Shown here piece by piece: positions 1-9,511 of a stretch of 64,000 bases of DNA. The translations under genes and the position numbers were made by a program. The stretch comes from DASRAU01 sp035638075 (lineage in GTDB: Bacteria; Acidobacteriota; Polarisedimenticolia; Gp22-AA2). Under the pieces are notes generated by a model. That model had not been told where the DNA came from. It saw only the letters and a program-made list of their open reading frames with translations, and searched no databases. Positions within the stretch are counted from its first letter, which is position 1. The number at the start of each line of letters is the position of its first letter. Location: assembly GCA_035638075.1 (NCBI GenBank), contig DASRAU010000004.1, forward strand, positions 117,147 through 181,146, written 5' to 3'.

Positions 1-321
1 CTGCTCGAGGATGCGCATGATCTGCATCGGGATCTCGCGGCGGTCGATGCGCGAGTTCATCCGCCGGGTGAACTCCGGCAGGAGCTGCATGAAGTTGCTG
101 AGCGCCGCGTTGTCGCTCTCGAGGCGGGAGACCGTTTTCTGCAGATCGCGCAGGACCGACCCGGCCGGATCGGGCTGTTCCGCCCGCGGGCGGGCGGCCG
201 GGCGGCCGGGCGAAGCCGCGGCCCGCCGCCACAGGTAGAGAAAGAGGCCCGCCACCAGGAGCCCGACGACGGCTCCGCCCCAGGCTGTGTGTTCCTGCAG
301 GTATGTGATCGTCTCGTTCAC
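1..321 (-). CDS. N-terminus of a membrane-anchored signalling protein (partial)
   Basis: The frame opens at a GTG at 321 and runs off the left edge, giving 107 codons. It starts with a short polar stretch, then one membrane segment (about residues 14-30, rich in Gly, Val and Leu), then an Arg/Pro-rich linker and a helical region with the motif LQKTVSRLES followed by NFMQLLPEFTRRMNSRIDRRE. Similar linkers precede GAF or GGDEF domains in membrane-bound signalling proteins, so a sensor or diguanylate cyclase is possible, but the output domain lies outside the window. The next gene is divergent, with about 150 bp between the two starts. Existence of the gene is fairly sure; function is not. Confidence 0.55.
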   Translation of the reverse strand, partial: MNETITYLQEHTAWGGAVVGLLVAGLFLYLWRRAAASPGRPAARPRAEQPDPAGSVLRDLQKTVSRLESDNAALSNFMQLLPEFTRRMNSRIDRREIPMQIMRILEQ

Positions 322-474
322 ACGTGTCCCGGCGGCTCGGAGCCCGCGTTCCCGCGCCAATGTGTGGCCCGGAGAGGCCCAATTCAAGGCGGGACAGGCG
401 GTTTCGCCCGGGTCTCCCGGGGTGACAAATCTTGACGGTCCTCCGTTTGCGGGCCTTCGGGTAGAGTCGCCGCC

Positions 475-1410
475 ATGTCGATCTCCACCGTGGCCCGGCG
501 TCCCGCGTGGCGTGGCGTGGCGCTGGCGCTCGCGATCGCCCTGGGCTGCGCGGCGCCGGCCTGCCGGGGCAACGCGCACCGGGCGCCGGAAGGACCGCAA
601 GGCGGAGTGCGTGACGGCCTGGGACGGCTCGTCGTGATCCCGGCGACGCCAAGGCGCATCGTGACCCTCGCGCCGAACGCCACCGACACCATCGCGGCGC
701 TCGGGGTCGGCGACCGGCTGGTCGGGGTGAGCGATTTCTGCCAGCCCCCGCCCGAGGCGAAGGAGGTCAAGCGGGTGGGTGGCCTCCTGACCCCCGACCT
801 CGAGGTGATCCGGGCGTTGAAGCCCGACCTTCTGGTCGGATCGACGAGCGGCAACGATCCCGGCCTCGCCTCCGAGGCCCAGGCGCTCGGCATTCCCCTC
901 TTCATCCTGAATGCGGAGACGGTCGAGCAGGTCCTCGAGGGGATCGGCGGGCTCGGCGCCGCCCTCGGCGAACAGGCCAGGGCGACGGCGCTCGTGCAAA
1001 ATCTGAAAGCGCGGCTCGAGGCGGTCGACCGGCGCGTGGCCGGCCGGCCACGACCGCGGGTTCTCTACATCGTGTGGGGAGATCCGCTGGTGGTCCCCGG
1101 GGCGAAGGCGTTCTTGACCGACGCCATCCGGCGGGCCGGCGGCGACTCAGTCACGGACGACGCGCCGGCCGCCCACCCGACCTACAGCATCGAGGCGGCG
1201 ATCGCGCGTTCCCCCGAGGTCATCCTGACGAGCGAGTACAACCGGGCCGACGCCGAGAAACTGAAGAAGGATCCCGCCTGGCAGTCGGTGCCGGCCGTGG
1301 CGTCGGGCAAGGTCTACGTCGTGGGGGACGAGCTGGTCAGGCCGGGGCCGGCGATCGTGGGCGGCATCGAGGAAATGGCCCGCCGGCTCCATCCGGAAAC
1401 CGCCCCATAA
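475..1410 (+). CDS. ABC-transporter substrate-binding protein, BtuF/helical-backbone metal receptor type
   Basis: This 311-residue periplasmic binding protein has an N-terminal hydrophobic stretch ending in a Cys-containing box (ALGC or APAC, residues 20-30), so it is probably a lipoprotein. The rest matches the class III fold used for cobalamin, haem or Fe-siderophores: RIVTLAPNATD at the first lobe, VGVSDFC, then KPDLLVGS, a long interdomain helix, and a second lobe with VVPGAKAFLTD and PEVILTSEY. BtuF-like receptors feed an inner-membrane ABC importer, but no permease or ATPase is encoded nearby, so the partner must be elsewhere and the ligand is not determined. A TAGAGT box ends seven bases before the ATG, which would give a nearly leaderless transcript. 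Confidence 0.8.
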   Translation: MSISTVARRPAWRGVALALAIALGCAAPACRGNAHRAPEGPQGGVRDGLGRLVVIPATPRRIVTLAPNATDTIAALGVGDRLVGVSDFCQPPPEAKEVKRVGGLLTPDLEVIRALKPDLLVGSTSGNDPGLASEAQALGIPLFILNAETVEQVLEGIGGLGAALGEQARATALVQNLKARLEAVDRRVAGRPRPRVLYIVWGDPLVVPGAKAFLTDAIRRAGGDSVTDDAPAAHPTYSIEAAIARSPEVILTSEYNRADAEKLKKDPAWQSVPAVASGKVYVVGDELVRPGPAIVGGIEEMARRLHPETAP

Positions 1411-1647
1411 AAATCAAGCCGTGCGGGCACGATGCCCGCACGGCCGGGGGATCGAGGAGGGGGCACCCGTCTGCCCCTCCTCCGGAACGCCTTGAATTGT
1501 GCCATCAAGACTTCGGAAGAGAAGCCGGCCCTGCGGCTGGTTGGTGCACGAACACCGCGCCCGACCGGCCGGAAACCGCCGACCGGCGCGGGGCGCCGGC
1601 GGCCCCATCATCTTGAATAGAGGGACGACGGAGAGCGGGTCAGGAAA
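1411..1647. other. Convergent intergenic region with hairpins
   Basis: This 237-bp stretch separates two convergent genes. It contains an 11-bp perfect hairpin (1419-1443), a G/C-rich inverted repeat around 1455-1482 and a C/G-rich palindromic stretch near 1575-1605. No convincing coding frame, tRNA or riboswitch core was seen. Confidence 0.5.
1419..1443 (-). terminator. Candidate terminator hairpin
   Basis: The arms CCGTGCGGGCA and TGCCCGCACGG pair perfectly around a three-base loop. On the minus strand the hairpin is followed by CTTGATTTTT, so it best suits the OM-protein gene ending at 1648, although it is some 200 bp downstream of it. It also lies nine bases past the plus-strand stop, without a T-tract on that side. 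Confidence 0.45.
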
Positions 1648-2238
1648 TCAGTAGGCGCCGCCGAGGACGATCGTCATGCCGATGTTCGGCTCGAGATACG
1701 TGATCTCGTTGCCGCCGTCGCTGAAGCTGACGCGGCGCACATCGAAGCGGAACCCGGCGCGCGCGCCGCCGAACAGGCGGATGCCGCCGCCGATGTTCCA
1801 CGAGGAGTGCACCTGGTCGCCGATCGCCTCGGGGTCGGAAACGAAGCCGAAGCTGCTGGTGTTGATGACGCCGATGCCGCCCGCGGCGTACAGCACCACC
1901 TTGTCGCGGCGGTGCACGAAGAAGTTGTAGAGGTAATCCACCTGACCGCCGAGCAGGTCGACCGTCACGTCGATGTCGGGGCTGTCGGTCGATCCGCCGA
2001 AGAACCCGAACTCGACCATGTGGTGCTTGGTCCAGTGGTAACCGAAGCGGAAGCCGATGTCCCAGGTGTTGTCGAGCAGCGTCGCCCCGTCCACCTTGTC
2101 GAACCGGAACTGGCCGAAGTAGGGATTGACCTCCCAGGCTTTCTCGCGATTCTGGGCCCACGCGGGAGCGGCGAGCGTGCACAAGGACAGGAACGCCGCC
2201 AACGGCACCACTTTCCAGACCCGGAACGCCGTCATCAT
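1648..2238 (-). CDS. Outer-membrane beta-barrel protein
   Basis: About 196 residues with a clear Sec signal (VWKVVPLAAFLSLC then APAWA before QNREK). The mature part has alternating hydrophobic/polar strands with aromatic girdle residues (NPYFGQFRF, IGFRFGYHW, VLYAAGGIGV, AGFRFDVRRV) and ends in a hydrophobic strand, as in small 8-stranded OmpA/OmpW-like barrels. A frame start further up at TTG 2259 is possible, but GGGGGA sits directly before the ATGATG pair at 2238/2235, which also gives a normal signal peptide. It stands alone between two plus-strand genes. Such proteins are structural or act as small pores; no specific ligand can be inferred. Confidence 0.75.
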   Translation of the reverse strand: MMTAFRVWKVVPLAAFLSLCTLAAPAWAQNREKAWEVNPYFGQFRFDKVDGATLLDNTWDIGFRFGYHWTKHHMVEFGFFGGSTDSPDIDVTVDLLGGQVDYLYNFFVHRRDKVVLYAAGGIGVINTSSFGFVSDPEAIGDQVHSSWNIGGGIRLFGGARAGFRFDVRRVSFSDGGNEITYLEPNIGMTIVLGGAY

Positions 2239-2362
2239 TCCCCCGTGGATTGGTGGCAAAACGAGCGCATACCTTTGCAGAACCCCCCTGCCCTGTCAAG
2301 CCCGAGCCACGGGCAGAACCGGCCGGAATGCGGGGGAGGCGCCGCGTCCGGCGCCCGTTGGC

Positions 2363-2368
2363 TACAAT
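2363..2368 (+). promoter_or_regulatory. -10 box of fdhD, leaderless spacing
   Basis: TACAAT ends seven bases before the ATG at 2376. A start of transcription at or next to the ATG would make the mRNA leaderless. No good -35 box is seen and no Shine-Dalgarno sequence precedes the ATG. Confidence 0.5.
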
Positions 2369-2375
2369 ACCGGTC

Positions 2376-3191
2376 ATGAGCGCATCCGCGGTCGAAACCC
2401 GCACCCTCCTCAAGGTCCGCGACGGACGAAGCGACGCCGCCGCCGAGGACTGGGTGGTGGTCGAAGAGCCGCTGGAGATCCGCGTCGGCGGCGAGACCCT
2501 CGCCGTGGTCATGCGGACGCCCGGCGACGACCTGGAGCTCGCGGCGGGATTCGCCCTGACCGAGGGGGTGGTCTCCGAGCCGCGCGGCCTGGGAACCATC
2601 CGCCGCTGTCCGGAGGCGAAGGACGGCGGCGAGAACGCCATCGACATCACGCTCGCCCCCGGCTTCACGTTCGACTCCGAGGGGCTGCGGCGCGCGCTGG
2701 TCGCGAACGCCGCGTGCGGCCTGTGCGGGCGCGCCTCGCTCGAAGCGCTCGCTGGCCGCGCGCGCCCCAGCACGTCGGGCCTGCGGATCCCGTACGCGGT
2801 CGTGCTCGACCTGCCGCGCCGCCTCGCGGAAGCGCAGGGCGTCTTCCGCCGCACCGGCGCCCTGCACGCGGCGGCGCTCTTCGACGCGGTCGGGACGCTC
2901 CTCGTGGCGCGCGAGGACGTCGGCCGCCACAACGCCGTGGACAAGGTGATCGGCCGGGCGATCTTCGACGACCTGCCGCTCGGCGATCTCGCGCTCCTCG
3001 TCTCCGGTCGCACCTCGTTCGAGATCCTCCAGAAGGCGGCGGTCGCGGGGATCCCGATGGTCGCGGCGGTCTCCGGCCCGACGACGCTGGCGATCGAGAC
3101 CGCCCGCGCCTTCAACATCACGCTGGTCAACTTCCTGCGCCCGGGGGGCATGAACATCGCCTCCGCCCCGGAGCGCATCACCGGCCTGTGA
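2376..3191 (+). CDS. fdhD: Formate dehydrogenase accessory sulfurtransferase FdhD
   Basis: A 271-residue protein of usual family length. FdhD passes sulfur from IscS to the Mo/W-bis-MGD cofactor so that formate dehydrogenase becomes active. Diagnostic features are the CGLC pair (Cys114 and Cys117) that carries the persulfide, the EPLEIRVGGE start, the GDDLELAAGF segment and the DVGRHNAVDKVIG motif near residues 185-197, with SGRTSFEI and KAAVAGIP following. The ATG at 2376 is chosen because the family N-terminus aligns there and the upstream codons are not protein-like. It predicts a molybdenum or tungsten formate dehydrogenase elsewhere in the genome. ispH follows after 25 bp and may be co-transcribed. 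Confidence 0.93.
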   Translation: MSASAVETRTLLKVRDGRSDAAAEDWVVVEEPLEIRVGGETLAVVMRTPGDDLELAAGFALTEGVVSEPRGLGTIRRCPEAKDGGENAIDITLAPGFTFDSEGLRRALVANAACGLCGRASLEALAGRARPSTSGLRIPYAVVLDLPRRLAEAQGVFRRTGALHAAALFDAVGTLLVAREDVGRHNAVDKVIGRAIFDDLPLGDLALLVSGRTSFEILQKAAVAGIPMVAAVSGPTTLAIETARAFNITLVNFLRPGGMNIASAPERITGL

Positions 3192-3216
3192 CGCCGCGAG
3201 CGACCGAGCAGCGACC

Positions 3217-4413
3217 ATGACGACAACCCCCGGCAACTACTTCCAGCGCGGCTTCGGCCTGAAGGCGGAGGTCTCGCCGCACCTGCACGCCGACTACCAC
3301 AGCGGCCTGGTCGAGCGGCTGAAGTCGTCCGGCCACCGCCTCGAAGCCGGCGACCTCACGTTCCTCCTGGCGCGCGAGTTCGGCTTCTGCTACGGCGTCG
3401 AGCGCGCGGTCGAGTACGCGTACGAGACGCGCCGCCGCTTCCCCGACCGCGCCATCTGGCTGACCGGCGAGATCATCCACAACCCGCACGTCAACCAGCG
3501 GCTCCAGGAGATGGGGATCGGCTTCCTGCGCGAGGCCTCGGGCGAAGGGCCCGGGCTCGACGCGGTCAAGCGCGAGGACGTGGTGATCCTGCCGGCCTTC
3601 GGGGTCACCGTGCAGGAGATGCAGGCGCTGCGCGAGCGGGGCTGCATCCTGGTGGACACGACCTGCGGCTCGGTGCTCAACGTCTGGAAGAACGTCGACC
3701 GCTTCTCGGCCTCGGGCTTCACCGCACTCATCCACGGCAAGTACGCGCACGAGGAGACGCGCGCCACCGCCTCTCGCACCACCCGCCAGGCGGGCGGGCG
3801 CTACCTCATCGTGCGCGACCGGAAGGAGTCGGCGAGGGTCTGCGACTACATCCGCGCGGGCGGCAACCGGGAGGCGTTCCTGCGCGACTTCGCGCCCGCG
3901 TGCTCCCCCGGCTTCGACCCCGACCGCGACCTGGCGCGCGTCGGGCTGGCGAACCAGACGACCATGCTGTCGTCCGAGTCGCTGCAGATCCAGGAGGAGA
4001 TCCGCCAGGCGCTCGCCGACCGCTGGGGCGCGGCGTCGATCGAAGACCACTTCCGCGCCTTCGACACCATCTGCAGCGCCACCCAGGACCGGCAGGACGC
4101 GATCGTCGAGCTCCTGGGACAGAAGCCGGACCTGATGGTCGTCATCGGCGGCTACAACAGCAGCAACACCAACCACCTGACGGCGCTCGCCGGGCGCTCG
4201 GTCCCGACCTTCCACATCGAGGACGCGACCTGCATCGAGTCGGCCGGAAGCATCCGGCACAAGCCTTTCGGTCAGACGGCCGAGCGCCGCACCGAGGGAT
4301 GGCTGCCCCAGGGACCGGTGGTCATCGGCCTGACCGCAGGCGCCTCGACGCCGAACAACAAGATTGGAGAGGTCGTGGCGGCCATTGCCGGGCTGCGCGG
4401 CGCCGAGGTCTGA
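3217..4413 (+). CDS. ispH: 4-hydroxy-3-methylbut-2-enyl diphosphate reductase, long form
   Basis: IspH makes isopentenyl and dimethylallyl diphosphate in the last step of the non-mevalonate (MEP) pathway, using a 4Fe-4S cluster. The three cluster cysteines are visible: Cys58 in FGFCYGVERAV, Cys150 in DTTCGSV and Cys286 in DTICSATQDRQ. GEIIHNPHV, GGYNSSNTNHL and GLTAGASTP are further family motifs. At 398 residues it belongs to the longer type known from cyanobacteria and plastids, with about 45 extra N-terminal residues, rather than the roughly 310-residue enterobacterial form. It would supply precursors for the squalene genes at 29-32.6 kb. Confidence 0.95.
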   Translation: MTTTPGNYFQRGFGLKAEVSPHLHADYHSGLVERLKSSGHRLEAGDLTFLLAREFGFCYGVERAVEYAYETRRRFPDRAIWLTGEIIHNPHVNQRLQEMGIGFLREASGEGPGLDAVKREDVVILPAFGVTVQEMQALRERGCILVDTTCGSVLNVWKNVDRFSASGFTALIHGKYAHEETRATASRTTRQAGGRYLIVRDRKESARVCDYIRAGGNREAFLRDFAPACSPGFDPDRDLARVGLANQTTMLSSESLQIQEEIRQALADRWGAASIEDHFRAFDTICSATQDRQDAIVELLGQKPDLMVVIGGYNSSNTNHLTALAGRSVPTFHIEDATCIESAGSIRHKPFGQTAERRTEGWLPQGPVVIGLTAGASTPNNKIGEVVAAIAGLRGAEV

Positions 4414-4455
4414 CCGCGGGGGCGCCGTCCGCGGTGCCGTCGGGCCGCCGGACGC

Positions 4456-4483
4456 TTGGTGAGGGCCCCCCGCCTGTGATAAT
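4456..4483 (+). promoter_or_regulatory. Promoter of the ferredoxin/kinase pair
   Basis: TTGGTG and GATAAT are separated by 16 bp, and a TG one base upstream of the -10 makes it an extended -10. Transcription would start near 4490, about 24 bases before the ATG at 4514. Confidence 0.5.
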
Positions 4484-4513
4484 TTTCGCTTTCCTGGGCC
4501 GACAAAGACACTG

Positions 4514-4909
4514 ATGGGTCAATTCGAGAAGCACGTGTTCGTCTGCACCTCGGGTGATTACTGCCCGTTCGACGGCTCCGTCGAGGTGCACCAGTTCCTC
4601 AAGGACGGGGTCAAGGCCAGGGGGCTCAAGAAGACGGTGCGCGTGAACAAGGCGGGTTGCATGGACCAGTGCGGCAACGGACCGATGGTCGTGGTCTATC
4701 CCGAGAACGTCTGGTACTCGCACGTGACGCTCGAGAAGGCGGCCCGCATCCTCGACGAGCACCTCGCCGGCAACCGGCCGGTGACCGAGTACTTCTACGT
4801 CGCCCCGCCCGGCGTGAACAAGAATCCGCAGCGCATCATGGAGATCGAGAAGGCCCGCGCCGCGCAGGACGCCGCCGGCGCAGCGGGCGGAAAGGGGGCC
4901 GCGTCATGA
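4514..4909 (+). CDS. Thioredoxin-like 2Fe-2S ferredoxin
   Basis: This 131-residue protein has the four cysteines of thioredoxin-like 2Fe-2S ferredoxins: Cys11 and Cys17 (FVCTSGDYC) and Cys49 and Cys53 (KAGCMDQCGNGP). The fold is that of the (2Fe-2S) ferredoxins related to the NuoE C-terminal domain. The VVYPENVWYSHV strand and the helix that follows fit the family; a 30-residue Ala/Gly-rich tail is extra. It carries electrons, but the partner is not shown. Its stop overlaps the start of the kinase-like gene (ATGA), so the two are translationally coupled, which raises the possibility that the redox protein and the kinase-like protein act together. Confidence 0.85.
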   Translation: MGQFEKHVFVCTSGDYCPFDGSVEVHQFLKDGVKARGLKKTVRVNKAGCMDQCGNGPMVVVYPENVWYSHVTLEKAARILDEHLAGNRPVTEYFYVAPPGVNKNPQRIMEIEKARAAQDAAGAAGGKGAAS

Positions 4910-5907
4910 TCCGATCGTCCCTTCCGTGGATGGCCCGTGCCTCGTGGACCGGCGGCGCGTTCGGGGTCGCGTCGGCGGCGGTGCTGATCGCCCTGATTGG
5001 GCTCACGGGCCTTCCGGCCACGGTCGCCGCGCTGATGATCATCGCCGTCGGCTACCTCGGCGGCGTGCTCGTGGCGGCGCGCACGCGGCTGCGCGAGGCG
5101 GTGCGCTACATCCTGCGCCTGCGCTCCGAGCTGCGCCTCACCCAGGACTACCTGATGGAGCAGGGCTCGTCCCGCTCCCTGGGCGTCTGGCTCGAGGCCG
5201 CCGGCGCCACCTTCAAGGGCCCGCTCACGACCCTGCAGTCGGAGGCGCGGAGCCTCGCCGCCGACACGACGCTTCCGGAGAACGTGCGCGCCGCCGCGAA
5301 GGCGATCGTGGAGCGCGCCAACGCCTTCGCCGAGGCGATGAAGCCCATCACCACCTACAGCCTGGCGACCCCGTCGCGCGCCCCGTTCAACCTCAACATC
5401 GTGCTGCGCGAGGCGATCGACCTCTGCCGGCACCGGGCCGAGGAAAAGAAGATCGCCTTCAAGGAGTTCTACGGCGACCTGCCGCCGGTCTTCGGTCCGG
5501 GGACGCGCACGCAGACCGCGCTGCTCAACGTCGTGGTGAACGCCGTCGAGTCGATGCCCTTCGGCGGCGGGACGATCGAGATCAAGACCTGGCACGAGGG
5601 GAGCAAGGTGATCGCCCGCATCTCCGACGTCGGCATCGGCATCCGCCCGGAGCACCTGGCCAAGGTCTTCGATCCTTTCTTCACCACCAAGCCCGACAAG
5701 GGCGGCGCCGGTCTCGGGCTGTGGGAGACGCGCGACACGCTCGACCGGCTGGGCGCGACCATCGACATCGAGAGCACGCCGCACAAGGGAACCGCCGTCA
5801 TCATGAGCTTCCCGCAGGCGGCGCCCCTCTCGACCGGCCGTGAAGGGACCATCCATCCCCAGGAAGTCCCGCGCAACACCGCCGACGACCGCCGCGCCAT
5901 CGCCTGA
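4906..5907 (+). CDS. Membrane histidine-kinase-like ATPase lacking the phospho-acceptor His
   Basis: A 333-residue protein with two membrane segments (about residues 15-35 and 37-58), a coiled linker and a HATPase_c domain. The ATP-binding boxes are intact: NVVVNAVESM (N box), ISDVGIGI (G1), FDPFFTTKP (F box) and GGAGLGLW (G2). In the dimerisation region, however, the usual H-E-x-x-x-P-L-T is replaced by ATFKGPLTT, so Ala101 stands where the phosphorylated His should be. It may be a regulatory ATPase, act as a trans partner of another kinase, or have lost kinase function. There is no response regulator beside it. It overlaps the ferredoxin stop by four bases. Confidence 0.75.
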   Translation: MIRSSLPWMARASWTGGAFGVASAAVLIALIGLTGLPATVAALMIIAVGYLGGVLVAARTRLREAVRYILRLRSELRLTQDYLMEQGSSRSLGVWLEAAGATFKGPLTTLQSEARSLAADTTLPENVRAAAKAIVERANAFAEAMKPITTYSLATPSRAPFNLNIVLREAIDLCRHRAEEKKIAFKEFYGDLPPVFGPGTRTQTALLNVVVNAVESMPFGGGTIEIKTWHEGSKVIARISDVGIGIRPEHLAKVFDPFFTTKPDKGGAGLGLWETRDTLDRLGATIDIESTPHKGTAVIMSFPQAAPLSTGREGTIHPQEVPRNTADDRRAIA

Positions 5908-5940
5908 TCCCGGGCGCCGCGACGCCCGACTCCGTTCTGT

Positions 5941-6846
5941 CTAGGACGTCCGGCCGGGGATCATGCCGGCCAGGATGTAGCCGGCGATCTGCGGGTTCTC
6001 CTTGAGGCGCCGCAGCGAGTAGGCGTACCACTGCGGGCCGTACGGCACGTACACCCGCAGGCGGTGCCCGTCGCGGCGGATGACCCGGCGCAGCGACTCC
6101 GTCACCCCCAGCAGCATCTGGAACTCGTACTGCGGCGGCTGCAGCGAGCGCTCGCGGATGATCTGCTGGGCCTCGTACACGACTTCCTCATCGTGGGTGG
6201 CGATGCCGACGTAGGCGCCCCGGTCGAAGAGCGCCGCGACCGTCTCCCTGAAGTTGCGGTTGACGAGGGCTCGCTCCTTGAACGCGATGTCGGCGGGCTC
6301 GACGTAGATGCCCTTGCAGACCCGCACGTTCGGCTTCTCGGGCAGCGACGCGACATCCGACAGCGTGCGGCGCATGTAGGCCTGCAGCACCACGCCGACA
6401 TTGGTCAACCCCTCGGCGCGGAGCCTCCGGTACAGGTCGAGCGTGGCGCTCGTGCAGGAGGAGTCCTCCATGTCGATGCGCACGAAGTTGCCCAGGCGCT
6501 GCGCCTCGTGGACGAGCGCGCGCACCTTCTCGTAGCACAGGTCGAAGTCGATCTTGAGCCCGAAGTTGGTGGGCTTGATCGACACGTTCGAGTCGAGGGT
6601 GTGGTCGCGGATGGCGTGCAGGGCCGCGACGTAGTCGCGCAGCGCCTGCTCGACCAGGGCGCGCTCGTGCACGCTCTCGCCGAGGATGTCGAGCGTCGCC
6701 ATGAACCCGTCGCCGTTGAGGCCGCGCACCGTGGCCACGGCATCCTGAAGGCTCTCGCCGGCGATGTAGCGCTGCGAGACACGACGGACGATGGGCTTGG
6801 GAACGAGCGGCAGGGAGCGCGCGACGAGACTGTGGAACACCGACAC
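5941..6846 (-). CDS. Proline dehydrogenase, monofunctional
   Basis: A 301-residue FAD enzyme that oxidises proline to pyrroline-5-carboxylate and passes electrons to the quinone pool. The (beta/alpha)8 barrel motifs are visible: SIKPTNFGL, VRIDMEDSS, VVLQAYMRRT, RVCKGIYVEP, GIATHDEEVV, EFQMLLG and the C-terminal signature YVPYGPQWYAYSLRRLKEN. Length matches the single-domain PRODH/PutB type, not the fused PutA. The start is a GTG at 6846. No pyrroline-5-carboxylate dehydrogenase is adjacent; the aldehyde dehydrogenase at 32.6 kb is not obviously of that type. It lies just downstream of the STAS-like gene on the same strand. Confidence 0.9.
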   Translation of the reverse strand: MSVFHSLVARSLPLVPKPIVRRVSQRYIAGESLQDAVATVRGLNGDGFMATLDILGESVHERALVEQALRDYVAALHAIRDHTLDSNVSIKPTNFGLKIDFDLCYEKVRALVHEAQRLGNFVRIDMEDSSCTSATLDLYRRLRAEGLTNVGVVLQAYMRRTLSDVASLPEKPNVRVCKGIYVEPADIAFKERALVNRNFRETVAALFDRGAYVGIATHDEEVVYEAQQIIRERSLQPPQYEFQMLLGVTESLRRVIRRDGHRLRVYVPYGPQWYAYSLRRLKENPQIAGYILAGMIPGRTS

Positions 6847-6879
6847 GATGCTCGGGGACCTCGCGGAAGCCGGGCGAGT

Positions 6880-7305
6880 CTACCCGATCTTCCCGCCGGC
6901 CGATCCGGCGGCCTGCGTGCGGGGACGGCGCAGGAATGCTTCCGCCTCGTCGTGGGTGCGGAAGACGCCGATCTCGCGCGTCGCACCGGGGACCATGCTG
7001 CGGATCCCCTTGTAAAGGCGACCGAGCATGAAGGCGACGTCGCCCGGGGCGACGATGGCGAAGCGTCCCGGCGGGTGTTTCGGGTCCATCTCGGCGGACA
7101 ACTTGGCAAGATCTTTCACCCGCTCGAACGACGGCAGCGCGATGCGGATGACGTTGGTCATGTCCACCAGCTCGTCGTAGCCGAGGACATCCTCGCGGGC
7201 CATGATCTCGCGCTGGTACCCGAAGACGTCGTCGTCGGAGAAGACCCCGGCGCCGTTCACCCGGACCAGCCGGCGCTCGTGATCGACCGTGTAGGTGATC
7301 GGCAT
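6880..7305 (-). CDS. STAS/SEC14-like domain protein
   Basis: A 141-residue cytoplasmic protein opening with ITYTVDHERRLVRV, followed by DDDVFGYQREI, YDELVDMTNV and GRFAIVAPGDVAFMLGRLY. This order of a strand pair, a helix and an Asp-rich strand resembles the SpoIIAA-like/STAS-SEC14 family of small proteins, whose roles are mostly undefined. A GGGGGGAGCC Shine-Dalgarno sequence precedes the ATG. It is 33 bp upstream of the proline dehydrogenase start and could be in one transcript with it. Function unknown; the domain assignment comes from motif resemblance only. Confidence 0.6.
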   Translation of the reverse strand: MPITYTVDHERRLVRVNGAGVFSDDDVFGYQREIMAREDVLGYDELVDMTNVIRIALPSFERVKDLAKLSAEMDPKHPPGRFAIVAPGDVAFMLGRLYKGIRSMVPGATREIGVFRTHDEAEAFLRRPRTQAAGSAGGKIG

Positions 7306-7390
7306 GGCTCCCCCCGGAGGCCCCGATGATACCGGAACCGCCCGGCGCGGGTTCGGCCGTGTTGCACGGCGGCGGTCGCGCCGCCGTTCG

Positions 7391-7420
7391 TTGACGCTCG
7401 CTCGGACGCTGGGCTAGAGT
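7391..7420 (+). promoter_or_regulatory. Promoter of the acetyl-CoA synthetase gene
   Basis: TTGACG and TAGAGT lie 18 bp apart. Transcription would begin near 7427, leaving a short leader that carries GGAGGA ahead of the ATG at 7441. Confidence 0.6.
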
Positions 7421-7440
7421 CCGGCCCCGGAGGAAGAGCG

Positions 7441-9486
<2,046 letters not shown>

Positions 9487-9511
9487 ATCCGGGCGGCGTC
9501 CCGCCGCGGAT

